A stretch of 64,000 nt of DNA, from contig NZ_LR217730.1 of NCBI RefSeq assembly GCF_900698985.1, positions 310,001 through 374,000 on the forward strand. The letters run 5' to 3'. The translations under genes were made by a program, and so were the position numbers. Source of the DNA: Erwinia_E haradaeae_B. GTDB lineage: Bacteria > Pseudomonadota > Gammaproteobacteria > Enterobacterales > Enterobacteriaceae. Positions 46,525 through 56,322 of this stretch are shown here, piece by piece (within the stretch, counting starts at the first letter, position 1; every line of letters starts with the position of its first letter). Below the pieces are notes generated by a model that searched no databases, was not told the origin of the DNA, and saw only the letters and a program-made list of their open reading frames with translations.

Positions 46525-47424
46525 TTAGAAATTATTATTTTGCATGTGATTTTCAATTTTATTTAAAGCTTCAATGCGTCTATCAAGTGACGGATGTGAC
46601 ATAAAAAGTTCACTTATCCATTTAGATTTACCATGAATACAAAATGCCATTAGATTACCAGGCTCTTCTGGTTCGTAACTAGTTTTTAAGCGTTTCAAGG
46701 CAGCAATCATTTTTTTACATCCAACTAAGCGAGCCGCGTCTGCATCAGCATAGAACTCGCGGTGACGTGAAAACCACATGGTAATAATACTAGCAAGCAC
46801 ACCAAAAACAAGCTCAAGTGCTGTAGAAACAAGAAAATAAATCATTGGATGACCATTGGTTTTCTCTTCTTCATGATCATCTGCATCTGAGGTAACACCT
46901 GAGACTAGTTGAGCTATAATTCGTGATATAAAAATTACAAAGGTATTTACCACTCCTTGGATTAAGGTCATAGTAACCATATCTCCATTAGCGATATGGC
47001 TAATTTCATGTGCTACAACCGCTTCAGATTCATCACGGCTCATGTTTTGTAGTAGGCCAGAAGATACTGCAATTAATGAGGAATTACGGCGTGCGCCAGT
47101 AGCGAAAGCATTAATGTCTAGTGCATGATAGATAGCAATTTGTGGCGTGGTGATACCGACTTTTTTTGATTGTAGGGTGATAGTTTCTATCAGCCAGCGT
47201 TCAGTTTCATTACGAGCATTCTTAATAATTTCACCGTTAACCGAACGCAAGGCCATCCACTTTGACATCAATAACGAAACAAGAGCTCCACCAAAACCAA
47301 ATAAGCCGGACATAATTATAAGCCCAGTCAAACTATTCGATCTTACTCCTGTTAAGCTCAGAATCAATCCAAACACTAACATAACGGCAAGGTTAGTTAA
47401 GAGGAATAGAGCAATACGTATCAT
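46525..47424 (-). CDS. htpX: Membrane zinc metalloprotease HtpX
   Basis: Inner-membrane M48 protease that clears misfolded membrane proteins, alongside FtsH. The 299 residues (E. coli 293) have two N-terminal transmembrane segments (about 3-24 and 32-52). The HEISH zinc motif is at 139-143, the third ligand Glu223 lies in HREFYADADAA, and two hydrophobic segments separate them. A GGAG ribosome binding site (CAAGGAGATTCATG) is clear. Its survival next to loss of rseP suggests HtpX is the remaining envelope protease in this window. In E. coli it is under CpxR control; no CpxR box is obvious here. Confidence 0.97.
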   Translation of the reverse strand: MIRIALFLLTNLAVMLVFGLILSLTGVRSNSLTGLIIMSGLFGFGGALVSLLMSKWMALRSVNGEIIKNARNETERWLIETITLQSKKVGITTPQIAIYHALDINAFATGARRNSSLIAVSSGLLQNMSRDESEAVVAHEISHIANGDMVTMTLIQGVVNTFVIFISRIIAQLVSGVTSDADDHEEEKTNGHPMIYFLVSTALELVFGVLASIITMWFSRHREFYADADAARLVGCKKMIAALKRLKTSYEPEEPGNLMAFCIHGKSKWISELFMSHPSLDRRIEALNKIENHMQNNNF

Positions 47425-50045
47425 AACATGAATCTCCTTGATTAGTTATTTATTAATATGTTCTATGTTTTTTTAATGTAGCTTATACTTACATTATTAA
47501 GATCTATAAACTACTTGTATATTTATTTGATCAGTTTTTATTTGATATACCTTGCAAGAGAAATATCATATGAAGTATACATCTAATTATTATTAGATGA
47601 AAGAGATAGTATAAGTTAGTCAAAAAAATTTAAATTAATACACTTATAAGTGAATATCCTATATTTATACAAGGTGCTCAATATGTAAGGATATTATTTA
47701 TTGAAAATTCATAATATATAAAACATTAAAATATTTTATTAACTGAATAATTTCAATATATTGATAGGTTTCTTATAAACTCTTAATATAAGAGTATTAA
47801 CGTAGCATGAGCAATCCTTATCCTTTTTGTTAATTGATTTAATTATGTATTGGTAAATTATGCAGTATCTTATAAAGTACGTAATTAGTAGTTGTGAGAT
47901 AGTTTATATAAAATCTAGTACTAATATATTAACCTAAAGTGATTTTTATTATAAATTGAGATTAAAATTTATATTTCTCATGGAAATGTTTTACTCGATC
48001 TATAATTCTGCATAGGAATATCTTTTATATTTTGCGATTTTTATATAAACTTTCGTTAGTTACTGTCTGGAAGAAATTTTAAGTTTATGCATAATTTTAT
48101 ATCTCTATTTATATATGGAGTATTTAATGTATAAAAAAATTTAGCGGTGATTTTGTTAGAGTAGTGTATATAACATGCAATGCTCAGAATGGGTATTCGG
48201 CTACGACGTACTAGAAAATATAGCTCAAATGATTTCTATAATATTATATATGAATATGATATAATAAATCATTTAAAAATAATACTACTTGAATGATATT
48301 CATTAAAATATTATATATATAGTTAAGAACTAGTTAATGAAATAAAAGTTATATATAAAAAAACAAGCTTTAATATATAACATTAGTATATATTTTAGAT
48401 TAGTTAGATAATAATATAATTAGGTACCAAAGTAGGTGCTAATTTCATAGTTAGATAGTTCACGATGATTCTTAAAAAGATCGATGATATAATTAATAAC
48501 TTTTCATCATATCTTTTGTTATATTATTTGTTATGTAAAATGTAATTAATTAGATTAAATAATTAGTTAGATAAAATCTCAGTTCTTATTAAGTAAAAAA
48601 TGAAATAATGATGAAATATATCATCTGATTGTACCTATTAATTTTATTCATATTTATCAATTTAAGATATGGTATCTAGAATTAAGATTAAAATATTTAT
48701 TTATTATTTTATTATATTATCAATAATTAATAATTAATTAAAGAACAATTATTTTGCTTTATGTTTAAGATGTTTTTAAATTAATGATTCTTATATATAA
48801 ATAAAAGATTTCTATATAATATATATTAAGTTTTTGTATTATTTATTATTAATCAGTAAGGTATACTATGCATGTATAATGCAGGTACATTATTTTATAT
48901 TATTTAATTAATTTATTAATTAAATAATTAACTAATTTATATCGCTTTTTATTTCACAAAAGTTTTTAGTTTAACTTGAGGGTTTATTTATTATGAATAT
49001 AATAAATAGATTTCAATGGTACATGTGATTATTTATAATTCTTATAAAACTTTATATATGATGAAACCTGAAACTAATAAATATTAGTATACTAACTAAT
49101 ATTAACTGATCAAGTACTTTGAACGCTCCCATTAGATACAATACAAACAATGAAATAACATCTTGTCTTTAAGATACGGTATCTAAAAGTTATAAACTTT
49201 ACGCTATGTAACAAACAAAACAATAGATATTTTTAAATTATTAGCAATTATATAAAAATTTTATAGGTATAAAGAGTTGTTTATTAAATCTATTTTACAT
49301 GTCTAATAAGATGAACGTTTGTTTTATAATGATGATAAATCTTTATTTTAGATTTTTTTATCTGTATAGTGTCATTTTTAATATAATATATAAAAATATT
49401 TATTCAATACTCTACTCCATATTAAAGTGATAGCTACAGTAATTGTAGATATATTCATTATAGATATATGCTACTGTAGTATTTTATAAATTGCTACATA
49501 TAATGATATTTTAAGGTTTTGGTGGTATTATATCTAATACGATTAGTGTATGGATCTATAGATCCAGTTCTCGTAGTATTGAATAAACATTTCTAGTTAT
49601 TACTTAGATAAATACATGTCATTAAATTACAATTAATTATAAATGATATTTTTATACTATTTGTTAAAAATACTTCACAGACATTATTTTTACTAAAAAT
49701 AAAAAAATTATTATTTCTTGTTAAGTAATATAAATCTTTGCACTTATCCTAGATCCTTCAAGAGATGCTTGAAATAAAAATTAATATATGCAATATATTG
49801 CATAAAATTTTTAGAATTTTTTGTTGTGTTTTTATTTTTATTTTAATTTAATATGGATTACTAAAAAATTTTATATAAATCGTTTGAGTATATTTCAATA
49901 AGATAATTAAAATTTTATATTTATCTTATCGTTGGTTAGTATTAAATAACAATATTTCGATATTAATAAATATTAAATTTTAACAATACATAGAAAATAG
50001 TATCTATAAAAATATCTATCATGATGATTGCATGTGAAATTTAAT
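47425..50045. other. 2.6-kb gap between htpX and grxB
   Basis: The longest gene-free stretch, with no supported gene. E. coli has prc and proQ on the upstream side of htpX, but I recognise neither. A less A/T-rich patch at about 48170-48235 is open for about 60 codons on the minus strand, with no start or family match. A perfect 16-bp palindrome lies at 49551-49566 and a small AGATAC/GTATCT repeat near 49180. Confidence 0.5.
49551..49566. repeat. 16-bp perfect palindrome
   Basis: TGGATCTATAGATCCA is self-complementary across all 16 bases and is GC-richer than its surroundings. It lies in the htpX-grxB gap, about 0.5 kb beyond the grxB stop. Confidence 0.85.
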
Positions 50046-50681
50046 CTAAAACAGTAGAGGTATTTTTGACTGTTTACTTATATTGTCACGATAGTGAGTA
50101 ACTTGTATCGGATACTTAATTTTTCTCACAAGGGATAAAAGATATAGCAGAGGGAATAAATGAAAATCATCGAGAGAGAGTTGACCATTGGCTGCATCAG
50201 GCTTAGCAATAAGTATCGCGAGTTGTTGTAAATCGTTATTAATATTATTAATTAATTTTGCAAAATCTTTAGTCAAGCTGTCAAAATTACCATAAGATTT
50301 TTCTTTTTTTATCTTAAAATATCTACGCGCTTCCGGAGTAGAGAGTTCAAGAAATGGTGCTATAGCTATGTGTGGTATAAGTAAATGGTATATGTATTTA
50401 TTAACATGATTTAACCAGTGATGTATGGCAGGATTGGTTGGACCCATTAGCACAGAAGGATGGTTTAAAGTATCAATATATTTAATGATATCAAGACTTT
50501 CTGCCATATATTTATTATCTTTTCTCATTAAAATTGGTACCATTTTTTTATTAATCATTTTTTTAGGTGTTACTTCATCATCATTCATTAGCACGATAAG
50601 ATTCACTGCAATATTTTTTAAACCAAAAATCATACGTGTTTTAATGCAAAATGGGCAATGAGTATATATATATAATTCCAT
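50046..50681 (-). CDS. grxB: Glutaredoxin 2
   Basis: GST-fold glutaredoxin that reduces mixed disulfides using glutathione. The 211 residues (E. coli 215) start MELYIYTHCPFCIKTRMIFGLKNI with active site CPFC at 9-12 (E. coli CPYC). Then come VPIL, the helical C-terminal half with HHWLNHVNKY, and DDFHLFPLLYLLSLV. It depends on glutathione made by GshB, also kept in this window. Isolated between gaps. Confidence 0.95.
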   Translation of the reverse strand: MELYIYTHCPFCIKTRMIFGLKNIAVNLIVLMNDDEVTPKKMINKKMVPILMRKDNKYMAESLDIIKYIDTLNHPSVLMGPTNPAIHHWLNHVNKYIYHLLIPHIAIAPFLELSTPEARRYFKIKKEKSYGNFDSLTKDFAKLINNINNDLQQLAILIAKPDAANGQLSLDDFHLFPLLYLLSLVRKIKYPIQVTHYRDNISKQSKIPLLF

Positions 50682-51241
50682 ATTGTTTTTATTTTACTTT
50701 GTTTATGTATCAGAAGTATGGATTATATTCATCCATATTTTAATAAGTTTCAAGTATTATTGAATAATATGGATTATATAAAATTGAGAAGATATGTAAT
50801 AGCATCTATACTGGTAACTTTGGAAATATTTTTATACTGAATGATACTTAAAAATACTTAAGATATCCAAAAAAGTACGGGGATGAATATGCAAATCTAA
50901 ACATGTTTGTAATCTATGATTCTAAAGTAATTCAAATGACTACTTTTTTTAAAAAATAACCATGTAATAAAGATAAACTATAGAAATTATAATCTTTATG
51001 AAAAATTTTTTAGTTTGACTTAACTAATATTAGTTAAGCACATAATGATATTTATTGAAATAATATAATGATTATTAATGATATATATTATAACATTTTC
51101 ACACAAACAGTAATCATTCTAGAAAATATCATATATATAATATATTTGAGTAATATTCTTTCATTGGCAATGATACCATTTTATCTGATGTAATCATATC
51201 AAAAATTTTTAATCCAAAACTGTATAATCTGATTAATCTTT
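50682..51241. other. Gap between grxB and fldA
   Basis: No gene, repeat or clear terminator seen in this A/T-rich spacer. It should contain the grxB promoter. Confidence 0.5.
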
Positions 51242-51763
51242 TTATGATATTTTTAAATTAAGCTCATGAGAAATCTGTTCTACCCATCGATTTACCCGAT
51301 CGTTAGTTAGTTCCGGTTGCCTATCTTCGTCAATGGCAAGGCCAAGAAAATGAGTGTCATCTAACATTCCCTTAGATGTTTCAAAGGCATAACCCTGAGA
51401 GGACCATTTACCGATGATCCTTGCAGACTTTAATAGAATGATATCTCTGATGGCTCCCATTGCATCACAGAAATAATCAGAATAATCTACCTGGTCACCA
51501 CAGCCAAATAAGGCTACTGATTTACCTGAAAAGTCTATTTCTGATAAAATGGGAAAAAAATCATCCCAATCACATTGAGCTTCTCCATAATACCAGGTAG
51601 GAATACCTAATAATAGAATATCAAAGCTCTCAAGATCTTCTTTACTGCTATTAGCAATATCAAACAATTTCGCGATATTATGACCAAGTTTATTTTGAAT
51701 CATTTTTGCAATTTTTTCAGTGTTACCTGTGTCGCTACCAAAAAAAATACCAACAAGTGCCAT
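51242..51763 (-). CDS. fldA: Flavodoxin 1
   Basis: FMN electron carrier; in E. coli it is essential and serves IspG/IspH of the MEP pathway, BioB and others, which ties it to dxr and uppS here. It has 173 residues against 176 in E. coli. The FMN phosphate loop GSDTGNTEKIA is at about 9-19, the FMN-flanking PTWYYGEAQCDWDDF at about 55-69, and GCGDQVDYSDYFCDAMG follows. In E. coli fur lies immediately downstream; here it is absent. AGAGG lies about 13 bases upstream of the ATG. Confidence 0.97.
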   Translation of the reverse strand: MALVGIFFGSDTGNTEKIAKMIQNKLGHNIAKLFDIANSSKEDLESFDILLLGIPTWYYGEAQCDWDDFFPILSEIDFSGKSVALFGCGDQVDYSDYFCDAMGAIRDIILLKSARIIGKWSSQGYAFETSKGMLDDTHFLGLAIDEDRQPELTNDRVNRWVEQISHELNLKIS

Positions 51764-52241
51764 ACGTATAATAACCTCTAAAAATTTGTCTTTAGTGTAA
51801 TTAAAAATATATGAAAAAACAATTAATGATCATCAACTGGTGATCTTATAATACATAACAAAAATAATATGCAAAATTTTGACATTGATGTAATCTGTGT
51901 ATAAGTGATATTTTTATATTTTATCTATTATTATAATATAAGTTATAGAGCTCACTTAGAGAGTACATATATTATATATATTTAACTATTCAATATATAA
52001 AATATTAAAGAATCATGCTTATGTAAATTTTATAATAACAGCATGGCTTTATCTATTACTCTTTCTAGAAATTTATACTAGTTTATACTAACCACAGATA
52101 TTCTATATTAACACATTTGGCAGTTTTTTATAGTATATGTTAATATATAATATTATGCATAAATAATAATATTCTTTGTGATAAATGATCATTTTTTTGA
52201 TAAAAATCATTTGTTATAAAATTAACAACTATAGACTCATA
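51764..52241. other. Gap between fldA and infA
   Basis: No gene seen. Sequence around 52128-52170 is rich in ATAT steps and gives a poor partial match to a dif site, which I do not accept. Confidence 0.5.
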
Positions 52242-52460
52242 TTATCGACTGCGAAAAATAATTCGGCCCTTACTTAAGTCATATGGGGTGATTTCTACTG
52301 TAACTTTGTCACCAGTTAAAATACGAATATAATTTTTGCGCATTTTTCCAGATATATGCGCTATTACCGTATGACCATTATCTAATTCAATGCGAAATGT
52401 TGTATTGGGTAGTGTTTCTAGTACTGTTCCCTGCATCTCAATATTATCTTCTTTAGCCAT
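52242..52460 (-). CDS. infA: Translation initiation factor IF-1
   Basis: OB-fold factor that occupies the 30S A site during initiation. The 72-residue product beginning MAKEDNIEMQGTVLETLPNT is nearly identical to E. coli IF-1 and equals its length. The start is fixed by this alignment and by AGAGG 7 bases upstream; the frame stays open to 52562 only by chance. KMRKNYIRILTGDKVTVE and the basic end RSR are intact. In E. coli it adjoins serW; here the Ser tRNA lies 21 kb away. Confidence 0.98.
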   Translation of the reverse strand: MAKEDNIEMQGTVLETLPNTTFRIELDNGHTVIAHISGKMRKNYIRILTGDKVTVEITPYDLSKGRIIFRSR

Positions 52461-52580
52461 AAAAGCCTCTGGGTGAATATTTTCACTAGTAATAAAATTT
52501 TTAACTTTACTTATGCAAATGAATTGATCCATTTTACTTATTCTGTAGATGTCACTTCTCAAAAAGTAAAAAATCGGTAA

Positions 52581-52620
52581 AATGATTAATCATTGGGCTA
52601 AATAATATGAATCAATGATT
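52581..52620 (-). promoter_or_regulatory. Palindrome and inverted repeat upstream of infA
   Basis: AATGATTAATCATT (52581-52594) is a perfect 14-bp palindrome. Its right half, extended to AATCATTG (52588-52595), also pairs perfectly with CAATGATT (52613-52620). The block lies 120-160 bases upstream of the infA ATG and offers alternative pairings. It could be an operator or an RNA leader structure. Confidence 0.35.
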
Positions 52621-52880
52621 TAGGGTTAATCAAAAATACTATTATTTTGCTACTAAAAGTGTTTTTTAAATTTTTTAAATTACTGTATATGCAAATCTAG
52701 ATGATGTTTAATCTTCATATCTTTCATTATCCTGTATTATATTCTAATTTTATATTTTAAGAAAAAAAATTTCAAATAATAATAGCAGTATCTGTTAAAT
52801 TTGTCAGTAATTTTTTATATAATAAGATCTCTCAGCAATCATAATGAAATATTAGTATGTCGGAGGAATCCATTGTGAGT

Positions 52881-52907
52881 AATATGATTTTATATTGTAA
52901 TCATATT
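52881..52907. repeat. 9-bp inverted repeat within a tiny frame
   Basis: AATATGATT and AATCATATT are perfect reverse complements around the loop TTATATTGT. The repeat sits inside a 13-codon frame starting at GTG 52875, which has a strong GGAGGA eight bases upstream. Confidence 0.6.
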
Positions 52908-54093
52908 GATGTATGAATGCAGCCTGAATATGGAGTGAAGTCTGTCTGTCCTGTATTTTTTAATAAAAGTGTTCGAGTATTTTTTTTTAATAAATACTAA
53001 CTTGATTTTAAAATTATGCAAAACGTCAATATACTAAAATTTTTTTTTATTTCATTATAACACTATAACAGTGTTTTATATTTTTTTAAATCTTCGGGTG
53101 ATTATAGAATTTTAAGTGTTTAGGTTAGCATTGTTTAGATAATACACACAGATTTATTTACTTTTTAATATAAATAAAAATAATAATATTATATTGATTG
53201 TAGTATAATATAAGTTATTCGTTGATAGTAGCGTATTATGTTAAAAAATTTAGCTTTGATGAAAAATTTCATAGACTATAAAACTATAATGAGAATTACG
53301 TGCTTATATTTACTGATAGAGTGAAATAATAAAAGTAAAATTATTGAATATTTTTAAGATTTCTAAATAATTATTATATACTTAATTATATAAGTATTAT
53401 TAATAAATAATATTAATATATATATTAAAATAAGATCTATAAAATTATTTATATTTATTTTTATTGTTTCAATGAATGTTTATTAAATAACACTAAAAGT
53501 ATTTTATATTTATAAGTTATCTATTGATAGATAGCATTAATTGAAAATAAATCTATAACTATAGATATAATATAATTGATTATAATAAATGAAGTATATT
53601 TTAGTATATAAAACAATTAGAGTTATTTGAGAATAAAAATTATATCTAATGATTAGTATTTTTGTAAAAATTTTAAATAATATATTACAATATATAAGAA
53701 ATGTAACAAGACTCTCAACGATTATAGATGTAAATTATATGTATATCTATTTTATATTGTCAGAGTTTGTAATATTAGTGGTTGTCTATTAATCTACATA
53801 ATTGTATTTATAGAGATATTTAAACATTTCATATAATCATTTTATTATAGTAATAAAAATACTAGTAAAAGAATTTATTAATAATTTTTACTAATCAGTG
53901 TTATTTTTGAAAAATCTTTCCTATATAAATTAAAAAGTTTATCAGATCTATATTAGTATATATAATACTAAATATTTAATGTTAATTTTATATTTTCAGT
54001 GCTATAACTACTATTCATATATCATAGAAGTGTACTCTTAGTAGAGCTTTTTTAGGATGAAGAATAATGTATCAAAAATTTCACATAAACATC

Positions 54094-55161
54094 TTATCGT
54101 AGATGATATACCTTTGAAAGCTTATGCACCGATTCAACCAACTCATGTGCATGCTCTGGTAATACATCAGGATAAATTCCATGACCTAGGTTAAAAATAT
54201 GCCCGCTACCATGACCATAATCTTCAAGTATTGTTGACACTTCCTGTCTGATACGAGAAGGAGAGGCATATAATATTGATGGGTCCATATTACCTTGGAT
54301 AGCCACTTTGTTACCAACGCGTCGTCTAGCATCCCCAATATCTGTGGTCCAGTCTATTCCAAGTGCATCACATCCTATCTCAGCCATTGCTTCAAGCCAC
54401 TGTCCTCCACCTTTTGTAAATAATGTCACTGGCACGCGTTGCCAGTCATGTTCATGGAATATACCATCAATAATTTTATGTATATACTGAAGTGAAAATT
54501 CTTGGTAACTGCGTCGTGTTAGAATTCCTCCCCATGTATCAAATATCATGATGGATTGAGCTCCAGCAAGTATTTGTGCATTCAGGTATAATATAACACT
54601 ATCTGCCAATTTATTGAGCATAAGATGAAGGGTATTCGGGTCTGTGTACATCATTTTTTTTAATTTAGAACATATTTTACTAGTACCACCTTCAACCATA
54701 TAAGTTGCTAAAGTCCATGGACTACCAGAAAAACCAACTACTGGTACCTGGCCGTTTAAGTTTTTACGAATAGCACGCACTGTGTTCATAACGTAACCAA
54801 GCTGTTGCTCTGGATCCGGAATGGATAATTTTTCAACATCAGCACGACAAGTAATGGGGTAGGCAAAACGTGGACCGTCTCCATCTGAAAAAGAAAGCTC
54901 TAAGCCCATAGCATCAGGAATGGTAAGAATATCAGAAAACAGAATCGCTGCATCCAGGGCATAGCGTCGTAATGGTTGTAGTGTAACCTCACAAGCTAAC
55001 TCTGGATTTTTACATAATAACATAAAACTTCCTGCAATAGCACGAGTCGCTTTATATTCTGGTAAGTAACGTCCGGCCTGACGCATCATCCAGACAGGAG
55101 TACTATCTACTGGTTTACGTAATAAGGCGCGTAAGTAACGATCGTTTTTTAGTGTACTCAT
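54094..55161 (-). CDS. hemE: Uroporphyrinogen decarboxylase
   Basis: Decarboxylates uroporphyrinogen III to coproporphyrinogen III in heme synthesis. It has 355 residues against 354 in E. coli. Motifs: MRQAGRYLPEYKATR (26-40) with the substrate-binding arginines, the catalytic Asp in AILFSDILTIPDAMG, GFSGSPWTLATYMVEGG, FDTWGG and the C-terminal FNLGHGIYPDV. The frame is intact. No other heme gene is in this window. A small stem-loop overlapping the stop (CATCT/AGATG) is a weak terminator candidate. Confidence 0.97.
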   Translation of the reverse strand: MSTLKNDRYLRALLRKPVDSTPVWMMRQAGRYLPEYKATRAIAGSFMLLCKNPELACEVTLQPLRRYALDAAILFSDILTIPDAMGLELSFSDGDGPRFAYPITCRADVEKLSIPDPEQQLGYVMNTVRAIRKNLNGQVPVVGFSGSPWTLATYMVEGGTSKICSKLKKMMYTDPNTLHLMLNKLADSVILYLNAQILAGAQSIMIFDTWGGILTRRSYQEFSLQYIHKIIDGIFHEHDWQRVPVTLFTKGGGQWLEAMAEIGCDALGIDWTTDIGDARRRVGNKVAIQGNMDPSILYASPSRIRQEVSTILEDYGHGSGHIFNLGHGIYPDVLPEHAHELVESVHKLSKVYHLR

Positions 55162-56322
55162 TTCTCAATTATGTCTCTTAAATGAAATTCATGCATAAGA
55201 TTCATTAACAACATTACTACCGAAGTACATAAAATTTTCTTATAACTGTCATAAAAAGGAAACTACTTAAAATCTTTAGGAATGAAGAAATACGTATATT
55301 ATCTAAATGCCAAGACATATTTGTTTCTTTATTTCATCTTGATATACTTCCAATAAGTATGTTTAGTCTTAATTATGTATCATTTTAATGTAGATTGGTC
55401 ATAAAGTATTACTATGATACATCTATTTTTGTTACTACTGTAAATGAATCGCATAACTAATTTTAATATACAGTTCTATTAGTCCAATAATACATATATA
55501 ATATGATGTAAAATTTTAGAGAGAGCGGACAGCTTCTTTTAAAGAAATCTCTATTGAGAGATCATAGTAAATATATTTTTTAGAAACTAGCATAGATGTA
55601 CTCTCTGGTATATAAAAAATCATTGGTTAAGTAGAGATATTTTATTAAGAAATTTCTATTATACAGATAAGAATAAGTTGGTTATAAGTTACACTTGATT
55701 GAGATATCTACTGATATTTAGGATAGATGTAGATATTTTTGAAAAAGTCTTATATTTATACAGGTCTCTTGTCAATAAATAATATTTATTGACTATGCAA
55801 TGTCGATAAGTTTAGTAGAAAATATTATAAATAATTTCATGTTGTAAGTCGATTAAAGCGTTTTAGATATTAACTAGTTTTTACCTAGTAATATCATTCA
55901 TGCTGTAATATAGTATATTGAAAATTAAAGTGTAATAGAAAATGAAGTAAAACTTTTTTAGTTACGATAAGTTCACTAGAGATTAGAAAAATGATTATTA
56001 ATATAGTGGGATATTACAAAAATAAGGTCAAAAACGTATTCAATATGTTCAACCTACGATTAGACATTACACAAAAAATAAAAAAATAACATACTTTTAT
56101 ATTAAAGCATAGCGTTAAATATTATTAGGTAATAACTAGTTAGTAATATAAGATTATTATACAATCAGTGTTATGATAAGTGTTATGGAAAATTTTTAGG
56201 TATTTTGTATTAGTTTTTTAAAATATATTCAAATCTTGTTTAAAATCACTAAAAATTGTTTCTGCTTGTATTGTGCAGTGTAGGGTAGTCTTTTTATGTT
56301 TTTTTTCTTTTGATACTAATTA
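55162..56322. other. 1.2-kb gap between hemE and tamB
   Basis: No supported gene. A small hairpin ATCTCT-ATTG-AGAGAT lies at 55547-55562, next to a short GC-richer patch (about 55520-55545). No terminator hairpin is seen after the tamB stop. Confidence 0.5.

Larger units (their letters stand above)
52461..54093. other. 1.6-kb gap between infA and hemE
   Basis: No supported gene. The infA-proximal part holds a 14-bp palindrome and an 8-bp inverted repeat (52581-52620). Further on, GGAGGA at 52862-52867 precedes a GTG-led 13-codon frame containing a perfect 9-bp inverted repeat (52881-52907). The remainder is low-complexity A/T. Confidence 0.5.

Noticed and set aside
48060..48240. About 60 open codons on the minus strand upstream of htpX
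   Set aside because: No start codon or ribosome binding site, and no resemblance to Prc or ProQ expected there; chance openness is likely.
52128..52170. Possible dif site for XerCD recombination
   Set aside because: Only about 12 of 19 positions fit the gammaproteobacterial core, expected by chance in A/T-rich sequence.
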